22,228 nucleotides of DNA from the IMG/VR virus record IMGVR_UViG_3300007515_000043, positions 1 to 22,228 of that record; one strand, 5' to 3'. The notes beneath the pieces are model-generated. The model was given only the letters and a program-made list of their open reading frames with translations, searched no databases and was not told where the DNA came from. Source of the stretch: a virus. A program made the translations under genes and the position numbers. Below, piece after piece: positions 11,430 through 18,233 of the stretch (positions within the stretch are counted from its first letter, which is position 1; each line of letters opens with the position of its first letter).

Positions 11430-11591
11430 CCAATTTTTGTAGAAACCAAAACACTTTAAGTTTTATAAGCTGTCGTAAACCAGTACAATGCTGACAATGA
11501 AACGCACACAAGTGTGCCTTATGTGCAAAGAAGTTCTTTTAAGGTTCTCAAAACCGTCAAGGTTCTATGTTCGTTTCATCAAGGAGTACTT

Positions 11592-11686
11592 CGCTTTTTC
11601 CTAATAAAATTTATACAGCTCAAATAAGTAAGGTGGTGTCTACTAAATCTAATAAAAATTATCTAGTAGAAGGGGAAAAAGCCATT
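11592..11686 (+). pseudogene. Relic of the 64-aa/141-aa gene pair
   Basis: Downstream of a preserved AAGGAGTACTT ribosome site, the start ATG is replaced by CGC. Pieces of both genes follow in the original order: AATAAAATTTAT from the 64-aa start, ACAGCT, AAGGTGGTGTC, ACTAAA, then TCTAATAAAAATTAT (SNKNY) and GGGGAAAAAGCC (GEKA) from the 141-aa start, followed by TAA. Internal deletions remove the rest. It cannot encode either protein. Confidence 0.78.
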
Positions 11687-11734
11687 TAAACTTGGGAAAA
11701 CTAGCCAAACTTAACAAGTTTCCCAAGTTTAAAT
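11684..11734. repeat. Perfect 16-bp inverted repeat with 19-base loop
   Basis: ATTTAAACTTGGGAAA (11684-11699) and TTTCCCAAGTTTAAAT (11719-11734) are exact complements. No T-run follows on either strand, so it is not an ordinary terminator. It replaces the coding part deleted from the right arm. Confidence 0.85.
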
Positions 11735-11756
11735 ATAACAATCTCCAACTTCCTTA

Positions 11757-11833
11757 ACATAGGAAGAGTTCATGGTCTCCTGCGTCTGTTAAGTCCTGTA
11801 GGGTACGCAGGAGACCATGCCCTCTACCTATGT
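11757..11833. repeat. Long end hairpin of right arm
   Basis: CATGGTCTCCTGCGT (11771-11785) and ACGCAGGAGACCATG (11805-11819) form a perfect 15-bp stem with a 19-base loop. An outer AGAG/CTCT and ACATAGG/CCTATGT extend it. It is the counterpart of the left-arm end hairpin, with a GC-richer inner stem. Confidence 0.85.
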
Positions 11834-11862
11834 ATCTATGGCATGGTTATACATTTTAGACT

Positions 11863-11901
11863 AAAAAAACCCATTAACTAGATTAGCTATTATCTAGTTA
11901 A
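11863..11901 (-). terminator. Leftward intrinsic terminator of the candidate small RNA
   Basis: TTAACTAGAT (11874-11883) and ATCTAGTTAA (11892-11901) form a perfect 10-bp stem with an 8-base loop. On the leftward strand TGGG and seven T (11869-11863) follow. Confidence 0.85.
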
Positions 11902-12033
11902 CGCCCGGCTACTAGCACAAGTAAATTTTTCAAAGCTTATAAGTATTATTAAGACTAAAGGAATAGCCTTATGAGGGGAATAAAGATGGGGTGTGTGGTG
12001 TGAAATAGGTACTCTTAGACCCGGGGGACCACT
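11863..12033 (-). ncRNA. Candidate ~170-nt small RNA
   Basis: Defined by a perfect sigma-70 promoter at 12040-12068 and an intrinsic terminator at 11863-11901, with no ribosome site plus open frame between them. The RNA would begin AGTGGTCCCCCGGGTC, continue through a C-rich, G-poor segment (CACACCACACACCCCATC), and can pair GGCTA with TAGCC across its second half before the terminator stem. It lies immediately behind the late promoter and is read in the opposite direction. It does not match any small-RNA family I can recognise by eye. Confidence 0.75.
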
Positions 12034-12039
12034 AAGTTT

Positions 12040-12068
12040 ATTATACACCTCCCATTCAATTTTGTCAA
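12040..12068 (-). promoter_or_regulatory. Consensus leftward sigma-70 promoter for the small RNA
   Basis: TTGACA (12063-12068), 17-base spacer, TATAAT (12040-12045). Perfect in both hexamers and spacing. It is back to back with the late promoter (12096-12124), with 27 bases between the two -35 elements. Confidence 0.9.
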
Positions 12069-12095
12069 GTCTATTAAAGAAAAAACATTAAAAAC

Positions 12096-12124
12096 TTGAC
12101 AGGTTTACAATTGAACGCTATAAT
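12096..12124 (+). promoter_or_regulatory. Consensus rightward late promoter (leaderless)
   Basis: TTGACA (12096-12101), 17-base spacer, TATAAT (12119-12124). The predicted start is 12131-12132, which coincides with the TerS ATG at 12132. It opens the packaging and head operon. Confidence 0.9.
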
Positions 12125-12131
12125 AAAGAGT

Positions 12132-12566
12132 ATGGCTATACTTCCCAGCATAGATAATACATCTCAAAAACGAGAGCTAACAACTAAACAACAGTCTTTT
12201 TTAGATAACCTTATAGAATGTCAAGGTGATGCTAAGAAAGCTGCAGAACTTGCAGGGTACAAAAGCCATTATCATCATGTTGTTAAAACCCTTAGAAGTG
12301 AGATACTAGAACTAACCCAAGAGATTTTAGCAAATTCAGCACCTAAAGCAGCTTTTAAGCTTGTCGAGATTATGGAGTCTAAACGACCTATAGTTCAAGC
12401 AAACAATAAACTATCAGCAGCTCAAACTCTTTTAGATAGAGTGGGTGTAAGTAGAGTAGATAAAATAGATGTTAATCATAACGTGGGCTCGGGGAGTATC
12501 TTCTTAATGCCGGATAAAAAACCATTAGATTTGGAAGAAGGCGAGTATGAAGATATTTCTAAATGA
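12132..12566 (+). CDS. terS: Terminase small subunit (TerS)-like protein
   Basis: 144 aa, predicted to recognise phage DNA for packaging with TerL. Residues 17-60 form a helix-turn-helix: LTTKQQSFLDNLIE, GDAKKAAELAGYKS, then a recognition helix, the usual layout of TerS DNA-binding domains. A helical middle (KAAFKLVEIMESK) suits ring oligomerisation, and the acidic tail (LEEGEYEDISK) could contact TerL. The frame opens earlier, at a TTG at 12096, but that lies within the promoter; the ATG at 12132 falls on the predicted +1. There is no ribosome site on the transcript, so translation would be leaderless. TerL lies six genes downstream. A regulatory role cannot be excluded. Confidence 0.82.
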   Translation: MAILPSIDNTSQKRELTTKQQSFLDNLIECQGDAKKAAELAGYKSHYHHVVKTLRSEILELTQEILANSAPKAAFKLVEIMESKRPIVQANNKLSAAQTLLDRVGVSRVDKIDVNHNVGSGSIFLMPDKKPLDLEEGEYEDISK

Positions 12567-12684
12567 TTTGGTTATCTTTTGTAAAACCTATCCAGTTATT
12601 GCTACTTTACTATTTATTTGTGGTTGGTTTATAGGCTTGTTCGTGCGTAACTGGTATGGTCAATATTTAGGCTTAATAGTTTAA
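12547..12684 (+). CDS. Small 45-aa single-span membrane protein
   Basis: Overlaps the end of TerS by 20 bases in another frame, with GAAGG five bases before its ATG. The sequence is MKIFLNDLVIFCKTYP, then a hydrophobic span (about residues 17-33, ending GWFIGLFV) and a short polar tail. It could be a holin-like or other small membrane protein; one span and no charged lumen motif leave this open. Confidence 0.62.
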   Translation: MKIFLNDLVIFCKTYPVIATLLFICGWFIGLFVRNWYGQYLGLIV

Positions 12685-12691
12685 AAAGGGG

Positions 12692-12793
12692 ATGAGAAAG
12701 TTATTTTATAAACTGCATAAATTTATGAAATTTGGTAGAATACAAAACGTTCTACGCATTGCTCGTCTTAGTAAAATAAGAAAGAAAAAATGA
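12692..12793 (+). CDS. Small basic 33-aa peptide, tentative
   Basis: MRKLFYKLHKFMKFGRI and onward, ending in KIRKKK: basic and amphipathic. Starts seven bases after the previous stop and ends in an ATGA overlap with the next gene, which supports it. A GGGG sits too close to the ATG for a standard ribosome site, so translation would depend on coupling. Function unknown. Confidence 0.45.
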   Translation: MRKLFYKLHKFMKFGRIQNVLRIARLSKIRKKK

Positions 12794-13020
12794 AAATATT
12801 TTTAACTGAATTCATAGCACCCGATAATAAACTTTATAACGGTCCTAATATTATTGCTCAAGATCTGCGTACAGCAGAACTAGCTGCGTTTGAAAATGGT
12901 TTAATGGTATCCGGCGAACTTGATAGTCTTTATGTTACAGGCGAACCTGTAGAACAAAAAACTAAAACTAAATATAAAGATAACATTATTCCCTTTCCAA
13001 AAAATAGAACAATACATTAA
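12790..13020 (+). CDS. Hypothetical 76-aa protein (C-terminal NIIPFPKN)
   Basis: 76 aa: an alpha/beta front half (MKIFLTEFIAPDNKLYNGP, then a helix TAELAAFENGL) and a basic tail with NIIPFPKNR, a tail style seen in other phage proteins. No function. The start overlaps the preceding peptide (ATGA), and AAGAAAG upstream is only a weak ribosome site. Confidence 0.72.
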   Translation: MKIFLTEFIAPDNKLYNGPNIIAQDLRTAELAAFENGLMVSGELDSLYVTGEPVEQKTKTKYKDNIIPFPKNRTIH

Positions 13021-13026
13021 AAGATT

Positions 13027-13236
13027 ATGAGTAAAGGTAAAATGATAGGTAGCGAAGAGAAACCCATTACGTTTAAATCGCCTATCTATAAGAACGCACA
13101 CGGAAGTAAAGGTGCCAATCCCAGACCAGGCTTTTATACTCAAGACTACAGAGATAACTGGGAAAGAATATTTGGCAACAAGAATAAGAAGGAGTCTAAA
13201 GGTCACGAAGCTGATGAGAAATCTAAAGCTGAGTAG
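13027..13236 (+). CDS. Hypothetical 69-aa protein (PGFYTQDYRDNWERIFG)
   Basis: 69 aa, polar, with a central NPRPGFYTQDYRDNWERIFG segment that I recall from small uncharacterised proteins near terminase genes of marine phages. The charged tail (KNKKESKGHEADEKSK) is probably disordered. Six bases after the previous stop; weak ribosome site. A large RNA hairpin overlaps its last codons (13225-13293). Confidence 0.74.
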   Translation: MSKGKMIGSEEKPITFKSPIYKNAHGSKGANPRPGFYTQDYRDNWERIFGNKNKKESKGHEADEKSKAE

Positions 13237-13293
13237 GCATAAGAGACTTCCTGAATAGAAACTTTCCATTGACTGTTCAGGGAGCCCAGCTTT
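13225..13293 (+). promoter_or_regulatory. Intercistronic two-part RNA hairpin
   Basis: An inner 12-bp stem (13247-13258 with 13273-13284, two G-U pairs, 14-base loop) is enclosed by AAAGCTG/CAGCTTT (13225-13231 with 13287-13293). No U-run follows. It separates the 69-aa gene from the 46-aa gene and may be a processing or stability element. Confidence 0.55.
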
Positions 13294-13310
13294 ATTAAGA
13301 GGTATAAAAT

Positions 13311-13451
13311 ATGAGCTATTGGTTAAAAGAAAAACACGAAAAATTGATTATAGAATTTCAAGAACATTTTGAGTTAACAGATTACCAAATGTGGTGGGCT
13401 TGTTTTGCTGAAGGTCTTTTGGTTGGATTAATTTTAGCGTGGATATTTTAA
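13311..13451 (+). CDS. Small 46-aa protein with C-terminal membrane span
   Basis: A charged helical front (MSYWLKEKHEKLIIEFQE) followed by MWWACFAEGLLVGLILAWIF, a hydrophobic C-terminal span. The ATG has AGAGG nine bases upstream. Tail-anchored topology is likely. A holin-like or membrane accessory role is possible but not shown. Confidence 0.65.
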   Translation: MSYWLKEKHEKLIIEFQEHFELTDYQMWWACFAEGLLVGLILAWIF

Positions 13452-13558
13452 AAAACAAAACAAACAAAGGCTGGTATTGGGACGATGTTACTAAAAAACT
13501 TTATCGTTGGGATGAGCTTATGAAGTTATTAAAAGAAAGAGAAGATAAAGATATATGA
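13439..13558 (+). CDS. Small 39-aa Trp-rich protein, GTG start
   Basis: Reads MDILKNKTNKGWYWDDV, then KKLYRWDELMKLLKERE. GTG at 13439-13441 overlaps the end of the previous gene by 13 bases, and its TGA overlaps the next ATG (ATGA), which argues it is translated. There is no clear ribosome site. The aromatic WYWDD...LYRWDEL pattern looks like a small WW/WGR-style beta unit, but no family is claimed. Confidence 0.55.
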   Translation: MDILKNKTNKGWYWDDVTKKLYRWDELMKLLKEREDKDI

Positions 13559-13824
13559 TATTTAAACCCGATAACTATATAAGACGAACTTCTTCAACTA
13601 TACCTTTTGGTTATGAGTTAGATAATAATTTTGAAGGCTATTTAAAACCAAACGAAACACAGATACAAGTACTAGAAGAAGTAGCTCAAGCAGTCTTTCA
13701 TGGTGAAATTAGCCTAGGAATAGGTGTTGATTGGTTAGGAGCTGAAACAGGTAAGAGCATGTCAAGACCCGGATTAAAGAAATACGTAGATAAGAAATAT
13801 GGAAGATTGGGAAAAAAATCCTAA
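13555..13824 (+). CDS. 89-aa putative HTH protein upstream of TerL
   Basis: After FGYELDNNFEGYLKPNETQ comes a helical block, VLEEVAQAVFHGEISLGIG then VDWLGAETGKSMSRPGLKK. This resembles the linker and helix-turn-helix region found next to serine recombinase-like or terminase-associated DNA-binding proteins (a repeated-helix SLxxxxxWLxxxTG pattern). No recombinase catalytic domain is present, so a DNA-binding helper for packaging is the likelier reading. It overlaps TerL by 26 bases. Confidence 0.68.
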   Translation: MIFKPDNYIRRTSSTIPFGYELDNNFEGYLKPNETQIQVLEEVAQAVFHGEISLGIGVDWLGAETGKSMSRPGLKKYVDKKYGRLGKKS

Positions 13825-15445
13825 AAAATACTTGACAAACTCTTCAGGGGAGTATATACTAAAGAGAGATGGAACCCCTAAGAAAAAATCAGGGAGACCG
13901 AAAGATTCAGAACTTTCAGGAATACAGTTAGCTTTAAGAGCTAAAAATAAGTTAACTAAAAAGAATAAGAAAGTTAAAAAGCTAACAAGAAGTTTAGCAC
14001 GAGTTAAGAAAGAACTCGATACTGAAGAAAAAGTTTTAACATCTAATGTTATTACTGAATCAGAAAAGAAAACACTTCCTGATCCAATACAAAAACATTT
14101 AGATGAAACAGGTTCTCATGTGGCTTTTATGCCAAACAACGGACCTCAAACAGATTTTTTAGCTGCATCCGAGAAAGATGTTCTTTATGGTGGAGCAGCC
14201 GGTGGTGGAAAAAGCTTTGCAATGCTTATAGATCCACTAAGGTATTGTCATTTTTCAGAGCACAGAGCTTTGATATTAAGAAGGTCAATGCCTGAATTAA
14301 GAGAACTTATAGATAAGTCTCGAGAATTATATCCGGTAGCTTTTAAAGGTGCTAAGTTCCGTGAGGTTGAAAAACTTTGGAACTTTCCAAGTGGAGCTAA
14401 AATAGAATTTGGATTCCTTGAACGAGATGCAGATGTATATCGTTATCAAGGACAAGCGTACAGTTGGATAGGTTTTGATGAGATAACTCACCTTCCTACA
14501 GAATTTGGTTGGAATTACTTAGCCTCTAGGTTAAGAACTACTAACCCTGAGTTACCAACTTATTTAAGATGTACAGCTAACCCGGGTGGTGTAGGAGCAC
14601 AATGGGTTAAAAAAAGATATGTCGATCCAACAAAAGAAAATAAAACTTTTAAAGGTACAGACGGTCTAACAAGAAAGTTTATACCAGCAAGATTACAGGA
14701 CAATCCTTTTCTTGCTGAAGATGGTGAATATGAAAGGATGTTGCTTTCGTTACCTCCGGTACAAAGAAAACAATTACTAGAAGGTAATTGGGATGTAGCA
14801 GAAGGAGCAGCATTCGCAGAATTTGATATGTCAATCCATGTTATACCACCTTTTGATTTACCCTCATGGTGGGAAAGGTTAAAAGGAATTGACTATGGAT
14901 ATGCTTCAGAAAGTTGCTGTCTGTGGGGAGTAGTAGACCCTGAAGATAAGACCCTCATTATATATAGAGAATTATACAGAAAAGGTCTTACAGGCGAAGC
15001 TCTCGGCGACACTTTAACAAATATGGAAGCTGACGAAATTAAATCCATAACTGGTGTATTAGATACATCAGCTTGGTCAAGGACTGGTTATACTGGTCCT
15101 ACTATTGGTGAGTTATTGATCCGAAAAGGTCATAAATTAAGACGAGCCGATAAAAATCGAGTAGCTGGTAAAGTTCAGATACACGAGTATTTAAGAAAGA
15201 ATACAGAAACAGGTAGACCTAGATTGCAGATTTTTAGTAATTGCGTTAATTTAATTAAAGAATTACAGGGTATCCCTATTTCTAAAACAAATCCGGAGGA
15301 TGTTGATACTCATTCTGCTGATCATGCATACGATGCATTAAGGTACATGATAATGAGTAGACCTAGACTAGACCATCCTAGGGATAGAATGTTAAGAATT
15401 AAACAGGATATATATCAACCTGTTGATTCAACGTTTGGATATTAA
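13799..15445 (+). CDS. terL: Terminase large subunit (TerL)
   Basis: The 548-aa packaging motor: an ATPase that drives DNA into the prohead and a nuclease that cuts the concatemer. Seen: a basic AT-hook-like opening (LKRDGTPKKKSGRPK, 21-35); a Lys-rich helix; Walker A GGAAGGGKS (131-139); Walker B WIGFDE (223-228); coupling motif TANPGG (259-264); and RNase H-fold nuclease acidic residues in GIDYGYA (D365), LDTSAW (D422) and SADHAYDAL (D508, D512). The protein is complete. The ATG at 13799 lies inside the previous gene; the ribosome site is weak. A near-consensus promoter is embedded at codons 12-21. Confidence 0.96.
   Translation: MEDWEKNPKKYLTNSSGEYILKRDGTPKKKSGRPKDSELSGIQLALRAKNKLTKKNKKVKKLTRSLARVKKELDTEEKVLTSNVITESEKKTLPDPIQKHLDETGSHVAFMPNNGPQTDFLAASEKDVLYGGAAGGGKSFAMLIDPLRYCHFSEHRALILRRSMPELRELIDKSRELYPVAFKGAKFREVEKLWNFPSGAKIEFGFLERDADVYRYQGQAYSWIGFDEITHLPTEFGWNYLASRLRTTNPELPTYLRCTANPGGVGAQWVKKRYVDPTKENKTFKGTDGLTRKFIPARLQDNPFLAEDGEYERMLLSLPPVQRKQLLEGNWDVAEGAAFAEFDMSIHVIPPFDLPSWWERLKGIDYGYASESCCLWGVVDPEDKTLIIYRELYRKGLTGEALGDTLTNMEADEIKSITGVLDTSAWSRTGYTGPTIGELLIRKGHKLRRADKNRVAGKVQIHEYLRKNTETGRPRLQIFSNCVNLIKELQGIPISKTNPEDVDTHSADHAYDALRYMIMSRPRLDHPRDRMLRIKQDIYQPVDSTFGY
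13832..13860 (+). promoter_or_regulatory. Near-consensus promoter inside the start of TerL
   Basis: TTGACA (13832-13837), a 17-base spacer, TATACT (13855-13860). One mismatch in all. It could give a second rightward transcript for portal and capsid genes; TerL itself would not be translated from it unless an internal start is used. Confidence 0.55.
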
Positions 15446-15463
15446 AATATATAGGAAAAAATT

Positions 15464-15982
15464 ATGATGAATCAAAATGCAAGAAGAGTTATTAGAGTAA
15501 CACCAACTATTACAGGAGTTACCTATGCAAACAACGATATATTATTCGATACAACAGAAGTACCTTTGGCTGTTGGAAAACCCGGAGAATGCTCTAAATT
15601 AGTATCTGCTATGGTTTCCTCTAAATCTAATTCACTTTTTGATATGGAATTATTTTTCTGTACCGTTAATCAATCTATGGGTACTGTAAATTCTGCAAGA
15701 AGTGTCTCTGATTCTGATTGGGCTACTGCTAAAGTTTTAGGAAGATTAACACTTGACAGTTCAGCAGATAATTATAATTATGGTAACGGTAGAATTCATA
15801 ATTTTGACAGACAAAGTGAAACATATTCAACAACTGACCAATGGAAATCAAGGTTTCCTGTTCTGCTTCAAGCAGCAGCCGGTAGTACAAGTGTCTATAC
15901 TTTTGCTTTTGTTGCTGGTACAGATGTAACTCCGGATTTTTCAGTTGGCGATATAGAATTAGTACTCGGTGTAGAGTATTAA
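15464..15982 (+). CDS. Putative minor structural protein, 172 aa
   Basis: 172 aa, beta-rich, with a Gly/Ser/Thr/Asn composition typical of capsid decoration or fibre-like proteins (VTPTITGVTYANNDILFD, GSTSVYTFAFVAGTDVTP). No family recognised. It sits between TerL and the portal, where head-associated proteins are common. The start is MM with a GGA-type site; six bases separate its end from the portal start. Confidence 0.68.
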   Translation: MMNQNARRVIRVTPTITGVTYANNDILFDTTEVPLAVGKPGECSKLVSAMVSSKSNSLFDMELFFCTVNQSMGTVNSARSVSDSDWATAKVLGRLTLDSSADNYNYGNGRIHNFDRQSETYSTTDQWKSRFPVLLQAAAGSTSVYTFAFVAGTDVTPDFSVGDIELVLGVEY

Positions 15983-15987
15983 TAGCT

Positions 15988-18198
15988 ATGGCAAAAAACG
16001 AAAATACATTTTTAAATGCTAATAACCTATACGAAGAAGTAGAGGGTGAAGTAGGTAAAAGTCTTGCCCTAGAGTTTGACCAACAAACTAATCTTGTTGG
16101 GATTATTAAGAACAGATTTCAACAAGCTCAAGATTCTAGAAAGACAGACGAGTATCGTTGGTTAAAAGCATACGAAAACTATAGAGGACTTTATAATAAG
16201 TCTGTTAAGTTTAGAGAGTCTGAAAAGTCTAGAGTATTTGTAAAGATTACAAAAACAAAAGTACTTGCAGCCTTTGGTCAGCTTGTAGATGTTATCTTTG
16301 GTACAGGAAAATTTCCAATAGGAATTGCCGAAACTAAAATACCTGAAGGAGAACTAGGTCAAGCCCATATAGATCAAGGTCAACTTGGTTTAGAAACACC
16401 TTCAGAACAAGACATACCTGAAGAATTACCTGATGATATAGGTAATCGTGTAGAAGAAAATCCATATGATATTGGTTACGAAGGCGATGGTAAAGTTTTA
16501 AAACCGGGTGCTACTTTAGGTGATGGTTTATTTACTGAATCATTAGAAGACCAAGCAGAAGATAAATTAGTCGAAGGTTTTAGTCCAAACCCACAAGCTT
16601 TAGAAATTTCTCCAGCACAGAAAGCTGCAAGGAGAATGGAAAAACTTATTCATGATCAAATTGAAGAGTCTAGTGGTTCTTCTGAAATAAGAAATGCTTT
16701 ATTAGAAGGAGCACTATTAGGTACAGGTATTGTAAAAGGACCTTTCAACTTTAATAAAAAATTAAATAAGTGGGGTACTAATGAAGAGGGTGAAAGAACC
16801 TATAATCCATTAGAAGTTAGAGTACCTAGAATTGAGTTTGTAAGTTGTTGGGATTTGTATCCTGATCCTTCAGCTACAAGCATTGACGAATGTGAATATG
16901 TAATTCATCGGCATAAGATGAACAAGTCACAGCTTAGACAACTTCGTAACATGCCTTATTTTGATGAGGATGCTATTAGAAGTTGTATACAGATGGGAGC
17001 TAACTATACAGAACAAGACTTTGAATCTCGTCTTAAAGATGATTCAAGGTCAGATGAAGAAGTAGGAATTAACTTTGAAGTTTTAGAATACTGGGGAATC
17101 ATGGATGCAGAATATGCACGTGATGTAGGAATTGATTTACCTAAATCAGTAGATGATCTAGATGAAGTTCAAATCAATGCTTGGGTATGTGGAGATAAAA
17201 TACTACGAGCAGTTGTTAATCCATTTACTCCATACAGATTACCATATAATGCTTTTCCATACGAAAAGAATCCATATAACTTCTTTGGTATTGGTATTGC
17301 AGAGAACATGGATGATTCACAGCAAATTATGAATGGTCATGCGAGAATGGCTATTGATAATTTAGCCTTGAGTGGTTCATTAATATTTGATGTTGATGAG
17401 TCTGCCCTTGTTGGTGGACAATCAATGGAAATATATCCGGGTAAAATATTCAGACGACAAGCTGGAATGCCGGGACAAGCTATTCATGGGGTTAAATTCC
17501 CTAATACAGCACAAGAGAATATGATGATGTTCGACAAGTTTAGACAACTTGCAGACGAACAAACGGGCTTACCATCTTATTCACATGGACAAACAGGTGT
17601 TCAAAGTATGACAAGGACTGCTTCAGGCATGTCAATGTTACTTGGAGCAGCCAGTTTGAATATTAAAACAGTTGTCAAAAATCTTGATGACTTTTTATTA
17701 AAACCATTAGGTGAAGCATACTATCAATGGAACATGCAGTTCTTTGAAGGCTCACTTGATGTTAAAGGTGATTTAGAAGTTAGAGCTACAGGTACAAATA
17801 GCTTGATGCAGAAAGAAGTACGTTCTCAAAGATTGACTATGTTCCTTCAAACTGCACAAAGTCCTGCTATTGCTCCGTTTGTTAAGATTTCTAAACTCAT
17901 AAGTGAACTTGCCTACAGCTTAGACTTGGACCCTGATGAAATACTCAACGATCCTGAAGAAGCTGCAATCATGGCACAAATTATAGGAATGCAAAATGCT
18001 GGACAAAACGTTAGCCCGGAAGCTGAAAATATTAACCAACAACAAGGACCTATGGGAAGCCTTGCTGGAACACCTGCACAACCTCAAGACCTTGGACCTA
18101 CAGGCACTGGTGGTGGCAACATCGGAACAGGAAATGTTCCGTTACCAGGGGAAGATCAATTCGCTGGTACGCTTAGAGCAACTGCCGGAGCAGGTTAA
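15988..18198 (+). CDS. Portal protein (P22-type), 736 aa
   Basis: Forms the dodecameric ring through which DNA enters and leaves the head. Seen: an N-terminal helical region with RFQQAQDSRKTDEYRWL, the clip/stem-like core with DLYPDPSATSID-type text (WDLYPDPSA), and a conserved stretch with TGVQSMTRTASGMSMLLGAA and KTVVKNLDDFLLKPLGEAYY, as in P22-like portals of podophages. The C-terminus is Gln/Gly/Pro-rich and probably disordered. Length 736 aa is within the P22-type range (P22: 725). The ribosome site is weak. Confidence 0.9.
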   Translation: MAKNENTFLNANNLYEEVEGEVGKSLALEFDQQTNLVGIIKNRFQQAQDSRKTDEYRWLKAYENYRGLYNKSVKFRESEKSRVFVKITKTKVLAAFGQLVDVIFGTGKFPIGIAETKIPEGELGQAHIDQGQLGLETPSEQDIPEELPDDIGNRVEENPYDIGYEGDGKVLKPGATLGDGLFTESLEDQAEDKLVEGFSPNPQALEISPAQKAARRMEKLIHDQIEESSGSSEIRNALLEGALLGTGIVKGPFNFNKKLNKWGTNEEGERTYNPLEVRVPRIEFVSCWDLYPDPSATSIDECEYVIHRHKMNKSQLRQLRNMPYFDEDAIRSCIQMGANYTEQDFESRLKDDSRSDEEVGINFEVLEYWGIMDAEYARDVGIDLPKSVDDLDEVQINAWVCGDKILRAVVNPFTPYRLPYNAFPYEKNPYNFFGIGIAENMDDSQQIMNGHARMAIDNLALSGSLIFDVDESALVGGQSMEIYPGKIFRRQAGMPGQAIHGVKFPNTAQENMMMFDKFRQLADEQTGLPSYSHGQTGVQSMTRTASGMSMLLGAASLNIKTVVKNLDDFLLKPLGEAYYQWNMQFFEGSLDVKGDLEVRATGTNSLMQKEVRSQRLTMFLQTAQSPAIAPFVKISKLISELAYSLDLDPDEILNDPEEAAIMAQIIGMQNAGQNVSPEAENINQQQGPMGSLAGTPAQPQDLGPTGTGGGNIGTGNVPLPGEDQFAGTLRATAGAG

Positions 18199-18233
18199 AG
18201 AGGCAGTAGAAAGAAAAAAAGAGGAGATATAAA

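Larger units (their letters stand above)
11397..11821. repeat. Right arm of the inverted duplication
   Basis: A shortened, diverged copy of 10492-11370 in reverse orientation: 425 bases against 879. Conserved blocks include CTTATGTGCAAAG (11518-11530), 11574-11591 (18/18), AATAAAATTTAT (11603-11614), AAGGTGGTGTC (11630-11640), TCTAATAAAAATTAT (11648-11662), GGGGAAAAAGCC (11672-11683) and the 15- and 16-base blocks near 11739-11779. It has about 90 extra bases at 11428-11517 and lacks most of the coding sequence. Confidence 0.9.

Noticed and set aside
11488-11604. 38-aa rightward frame with a CxxC pattern in the relic arm
   Set aside because: No ribosome site; it crosses blocks that match non-coding leader of the other arm, so an open frame here is probably accidental.
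10492-11821. Assembly artefact producing a false palindrome
   Set aside because: A chimeric fold-back would give nearly identical arms; these differ by many substitutions, an insertion and several deletions.
17996-18232. 78-aa rightward frame overlapping the end of the portal gene
   Set aside because: It covers about 200 bases of the portal tail in another frame, has no ribosome site, and is explained by the repetitive Gln/Gly-rich codons.
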